From NCBI GenBank assembly GCA_937934165.1, contig CALGZX010000130.1:1-8099 (forward strand): 8,099 bases of DNA, in the 5' to 3' direction. Under the pieces are notes generated by a model. The model searched no databases. It was not told the DNA's origin and worked only from the letters and a program-made list of their open reading frames with translations. The number at the start of each line of letters is the position of its first letter. The first letter of the stretch is position 1. Below are positions 5,656 through 8,099 of the stretch, piece by piece. The stretch is from an uncultured Collinsella sp. Its GTDB lineage: Bacteria > Actinomycetota > Coriobacteriia > Coriobacteriales > Coriobacteriaceae. Both the position numbers and the translations under genes were made by a program.

Positions 5656-6696
5656 ATGTCTGAGCTCAATCCCGTCCGCATTGCCGTTATCGGCGCCGGC
5701 GCCATGGGCCGCAACCACATCCGCTTTGTCACCGAGGAGCCCGAGGCCGAGCTCGTCGCCATCGCCGACGCCTTTGAGGGCGCCCGCGCCACGGCTGAGG
5801 CCGCCGGCGTGCCGTTTTACACCGATCCCGCCCAGATGATGGACGAGGTTAAGCCCGAGGCCGTCATCATCGCCACGCCCAACGACCTGCACCTGGGCGT
5901 TGCCCGCGAGGCTGTGAAGCGCAATATCGTGCCGCTGGTCGAAAAGCCGATCTCCAACGACCTGGAGGATGCCCAGGCTTTCGCTGCCGAGGCCGAGACC
6001 GCCGGCGTGCCCGTGCTCGTGGGTCAGCACCGTCGCCACAACCCCTTCGTCAACAAGGCCAAGGAGATCATCGAGTCCGGCGAGCTGGGCAAGCTCACCG
6101 TGTCGAGCTTCCACTACATGATCTATAAGAATGACGAGTACTTCGATGTCGAATGGCGCCGCAAGAAGGGTGCCGGCCCGATCCTGGTCAACCTGGTGCA
6201 CGACGTCGACCTGCTCCGCTACCTGCTGGGCGAGCCCGTTGCCGTCCAGGGTATGCAGTCCAGCGCCGCCCGCGGTTTTGAGACCGAGGACTCCGCCGTG
6301 GTCAACGTCCGTTTTGCCGATGGCGCGCTCGCAAGCATGACCATCTCCGACGCCACCGCCAGCCCCTGGAACTGGGAGGCAACCGCTCGCGAGGACCCGC
6401 AGTACCGCCCCTTCGACGCCGACGCCTACTTTATCGGCGGCACTAAGGGCGCCCTGTCGCTGCCCCGCCTGCACCAGTTCTCCTACGACGGCGCCTCCAA
6501 CTGGCACAAGCCGCTGCAGATGGAGATTCCGGCCGTCGACCCGGCACTGCCGCACAAGATGCAGCTCAAGCACTTTGTGAAGGTTGTCCGCCGCGAGGTC
6601 GAGCCCGTCGTGACCCCCGCCGACAACGTTAAGACGCTCACGCTTCTCAACGCTATCAAGGAGGCCGCCGAGACCGGCCAGCTCGTCGAGCTGTAA
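5656..6696 (+). CDS. Gfo/Idh/MocA-family NAD(P)-dependent oxidoreductase
   Basis: This 346-residue cytoplasmic enzyme has the usual family length. The N-terminal Rossmann fold carries GAGAMG (13-18), ATPNDLH and the catalytic lysine in EKP (96-98). The C-terminal alpha/beta domain follows HRRHNP (125-130) and includes GAGPILVNLVHDVDLL, with the conserved histidine H182. The aspartate usually found four residues before that histidine is replaced by V178, a deviation discussed in the findings. Members oxidise or reduce hydroxyls of sugars, inositols and related compounds. The precise substrate is not readable. AAGGAG (5645-5650) lies five bases before the ATG, so the gene can be translated independently. 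Same strand and spacing as the SDR and MFS genes suggest one operon, and a strong terminator follows. Confidence 0.93.
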   Translation: MSELNPVRIAVIGAGAMGRNHIRFVTEEPEAELVAIADAFEGARATAEAAGVPFYTDPAQMMDEVKPEAVIIATPNDLHLGVAREAVKRNIVPLVEKPISNDLEDAQAFAAEAETAGVPVLVGQHRRHNPFVNKAKEIIESGELGKLTVSSFHYMIYKNDEYFDVEWRRKKGAGPILVNLVHDVDLLRYLLGEPVAVQGMQSSAARGFETEDSAVVNVRFADGALASMTISDATASPWNWEATAREDPQYRPFDADAYFIGGTKGALSLPRLHQFSYDGASNWHKPLQMEIPAVDPALPHKMQLKHFVKVVRREVEPVVTPADNVKTLTLLNAIKEAAETGQLVEL

Positions 6697-6769
6697 TGCC
6701 TTAAGAGCGACCGCGGCAGAAACCCCATGCCGAACCCTTCGGTCCGTCACCAACAAGCCCCTCTTCTTT

Positions 6770-6804
6770 GCCCCGCGAGCAGCCTCCTGCCCGCGGGGCC
6801 TTTT
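6770..6804 (+). terminator. intrinsic terminator closing the dehydrogenase-transporter cluster
   Basis: GCCCCGCG (6770-6777) pairs perfectly with CGCGGGGC (6792-6799). Inside, GCAG (6779-6782) pairs with CTGC (6787-6790), extending the stem past one mismatch. CCTTTT follows the stem. It lies 74 bases after the Gfo/Idh stop codon. Confidence 0.82.
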
Positions 6805-6864
6805 GCTACCTTGCCGACGATTTTTCTGGAGCGGGGGCTATTTTGCACCTCAGTCTGATTCGTT

Positions 6865-7026
6865 CGCCACGAAATGGGCCTATCTACTACGTTTAACCGA
6901 TCACCCTCAAGCATGCCGAATTTCGAGAAATAAAAACCGCAGGTAGGCGGGTTGCGTATTTTCGGAAAACCGAGGGATGGTCGACCCATATGGTTCAAAC
7001 GTAGTAGATAGGTCGTTTTCGTGGCG
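6865..7026. repeat. 162-bp long imperfect inverted repeat, structured element
   Basis: The ends are inverted copies: CGCCACGAAA (6865-6874) with TTTCGTGGCG (7017-7026), then after a 4x4 internal loop CCTATCTACTACGTTT (6879-6894) with AAACGTAGTAGATAGG (6997-7012). The interior continues as a rod: AACC/GGTT (6895-6898/6992-6995), CCCTC/GAGGG (6904-6908/6972-6976), CCGAA/TTCGG (6916-6920/6961-6965), and an apical hairpin AACCGC/GCGGGTT (6935-6940/6947-6953) with one bulged G. Composition is more AT-rich than the flanking genes. No coding content, transposase or target-site duplication is evident. It could be a MITE-like element or a structured non-coding RNA. It lies between the cluster terminator and tex. 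Confidence 0.75.
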
Positions 7027-7030
7027 CGGC

Positions 7031-7049
7031 CCCAAAACAGTCTTTTGGG
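7031..7049. other. small perfect hairpin upstream of tex
   Basis: CCCAAAA (7031-7037) pairs with TTTTGGG (7043-7049) around CAGTC. It starts five bases after the 162-bp element and ends just before the possible tex promoter. There is no T-run outside the stem, so it is not a clear terminator. It may be an operator dyad or an appendage of the larger element. Confidence 0.35.
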
Positions 7050-7054
7050 ACGGG

Positions 7055-7063
7055 TGGTATCCT
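7055..7063 (+). promoter_or_regulatory. possible extended -10 promoter of tex
   Basis: TGGTATCCT contains a TGn extension and a TATCCT hexamer matching TATAAT at four of six positions. No good -35 is seen at the right distance. A start near 7070 would leave a short leader of about 38 bases. The terminator at 6770-6804 upstream means tex needs its own promoter in this gap. Confidence 0.3.
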
Positions 7064-7107
7064 TGGTAGCCCTGTGCTGCAAACGCACCTTAAACGCAAG
7101 GAGTCCC

Positions 7108-8099
7108 ATGGATCTTATCGCCCAGCTCGCCCACGAGCTCAACCTTAAGGCCGCCAACATCGAGGCAGCCGTCAAGCTCATCGACGAGGGCAACACCATC
7201 CCCTTTATCTCGCGCTACCGCAAGGAAGCAACGGGCGGCATGGACGACGTCGCCCTGCGCGCACTCGACGAGCGCCTGTCCTACCTGCGAAATCTTGAAC
7301 AGCGCAAAGAGGACGTCATTCTGCTCATCGACGCCCAGGGCAAGCTCACGCCCGAGCTCGAGCAGCAGATTCGCGAGGCCACGCAGCTCCAGCGTGTCGA
7401 GGACCTCTACAAGCCCTACCGCAAAAAGCGCATGACCCGCGCGCAGAAGGCCCGCGAGGCAGGCCTGGAGCCGCTTGCCAACATGATCATCATGCAGGCC
7501 TCGGCCAAGGGCAGCGCACTCGACGCCGCCGCGGCCTACGTCAACGAGGAAGCCGGCTTCGACACGCCCGAGAAGGCGCTCGCCGGCGCGGCGGACATCG
7601 TGGCCGAGACGGTGGCCGAGGACCCCGAGAACGTCGCCGACCTGCGCGCTTTTACGCAAAACACCGCCGATATCGTCGTCGAGGCCACCGACCCCACCGA
7701 GAAGACCCCCTACGAGCCGTACTACAGCTATGATGAGCCGCTGCGCCGTATACCCAACCACCGCGTGCTGGCTATCGACCGCGGTGAGCGCGAGGGCAAG
7801 CTCCGCGTGCGCGTGAACGTCGACGGTGCTGCCGCCACGGCACGCCTCGGCAGCCGTTGGCCCCGCCGTCAGGGCGTCTTCGCGCCCATCTTCGATGCCG
7901 CCATCGCCGACGGTTACAAGCGCCTCATGGCCCCCTCGCTGGAGCGCGAAGCCCGCGCCAAACTCACCGTTCGCGCTCAGACCGAGGCCATCAATGTCTT
8001 TGCCAAGAATCTCGAGGGCCTGCTCTCGGCGCGCCCCGTGCGCGGCGCCCGCGTGCTCGCGCTCGATCCGGGCTACCGCACCGGCTGCAAGGTCGCCGT
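7108..8099 (+). CDS. tex: Tex, S1-type RNA-binding transcription accessory protein, N-terminal part
   Basis: The reading frame is open from the ATG at 7108 to the window end, giving 330 complete codons, a little under half of a usual Tex protein (roughly 700-780 residues). The N-terminal Tex domain shows PFISRYRKEATGGMDDVALR, LEQRKEDVI and LYKPYRKKRMTRAQKAREAG, close to the family pattern. IPNHRVLAIDRGEREGKL follows, and ALDPGYRTGCKVA (318-330) opens the YqgF/RNase H-like domain where the window stops. The helix-hairpin-helix and S1 RNA-binding domains lie beyond the edge. Tex is a cytoplasmic nucleic-acid-binding protein linked to transcription and RNA handling; its exact role differs between species. 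AAGGAG (7098-7103) sits four bases before the ATG. It is a stand-alone gene here, unlinked to the dehydrogenase cluster. Confidence 0.95.
   Translation, partial: MDLIAQLAHELNLKAANIEAAVKLIDEGNTIPFISRYRKEATGGMDDVALRALDERLSYLRNLEQRKEDVILLIDAQGKLTPELEQQIREATQLQRVEDLYKPYRKKRMTRAQKAREAGLEPLANMIIMQASAKGSALDAAAAYVNEEAGFDTPEKALAGAADIVAETVAEDPENVADLRAFTQNTADIVVEATDPTEKTPYEPYYSYDEPLRRIPNHRVLAIDRGEREGKLRVRVNVDGAAATARLGSRWPRRQGVFAPIFDAAIADGYKRLMAPSLEREARAKLTVRAQTEAINVFAKNLEGLLSARPVRGARVLALDPGYRTGCKVA

Noticed and set aside
5620..6756. Long minus-strand frame opposite the Gfo/Idh gene
   Set aside because: It is an antisense shadow. The plus strand encodes a complete Gfo/Idh protein with conserved motifs and a good ribosome site.
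7090..7761. Minus-strand frame opposite tex
   Set aside because: The plus strand is a clear Tex N-terminus open to the window edge; the antisense frame has no domain content.

Overview
This window is GC-rich, densely coding bacterial DNA with strong Shine-Dalgarno sites and G/C-biased third codon positions. The gene families and protein style suggest a gut Coriobacteriia member, most likely Collinsella or a close relative. That is an inference from overall resemblance; no marker gene in the window proves it.

Layout. Bases 1-600 hold the C-terminal part of an ABC exporter ATPase, followed by a 3' hairpin (641-663) and an intrinsic terminator (725-763). A 534-bp gene-free stretch follows, containing three tandem 62-bp dyad repeats (774-945) and a possible promoter. 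A membrane-anchored diguanylate cyclase with a NarX/PilJ-like extracytoplasmic sensor lies at 1135-2226. Facing it on the minus strand is a LysR-type regulator (2270-3148). It is divergent from a rightward three-gene cluster: a short-chain dehydrogenase (3382-4263), an MFS transporter resembling the oxalate/formate (OFA) type (4330-5586), and a Gfo/Idh/MocA oxidoreductase (5656-6696). The cluster ends in a strong terminator (6770-6804). A 411-bp gap then carries a 162-bp structured inverted-repeat element (6865-7026), a smaller hairpin and a possible promoter before the 5' part of tex (7108 to the window end).

How the genes fit together. LysR, SDR, MFS and Gfo/Idh look like one substrate-responsive catabolic locus: a regulator, an importer or antiporter for a small organic acid or polyol-like compound, and two NAD(P)-dependent dehydrogenases acting on a hydroxylated substrate. 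The substrate cannot be read from the sequence. The shared LysR/SDR upstream region holds dyads of the kind LysR proteins bind. The ABC, GGDEF and tex genes appear unrelated to this locus.

The least explained parts are non-coding: the 62-bp period array, the 162-bp long inverted repeat and a perfect 11-bp palindrome between the MFS and Gfo/Idh genes. All look like dispersed repeat or structured-RNA elements. I see no CRISPR array, transposase, phage gene, tRNA or rRNA. I found no convincing new multi-protein system.
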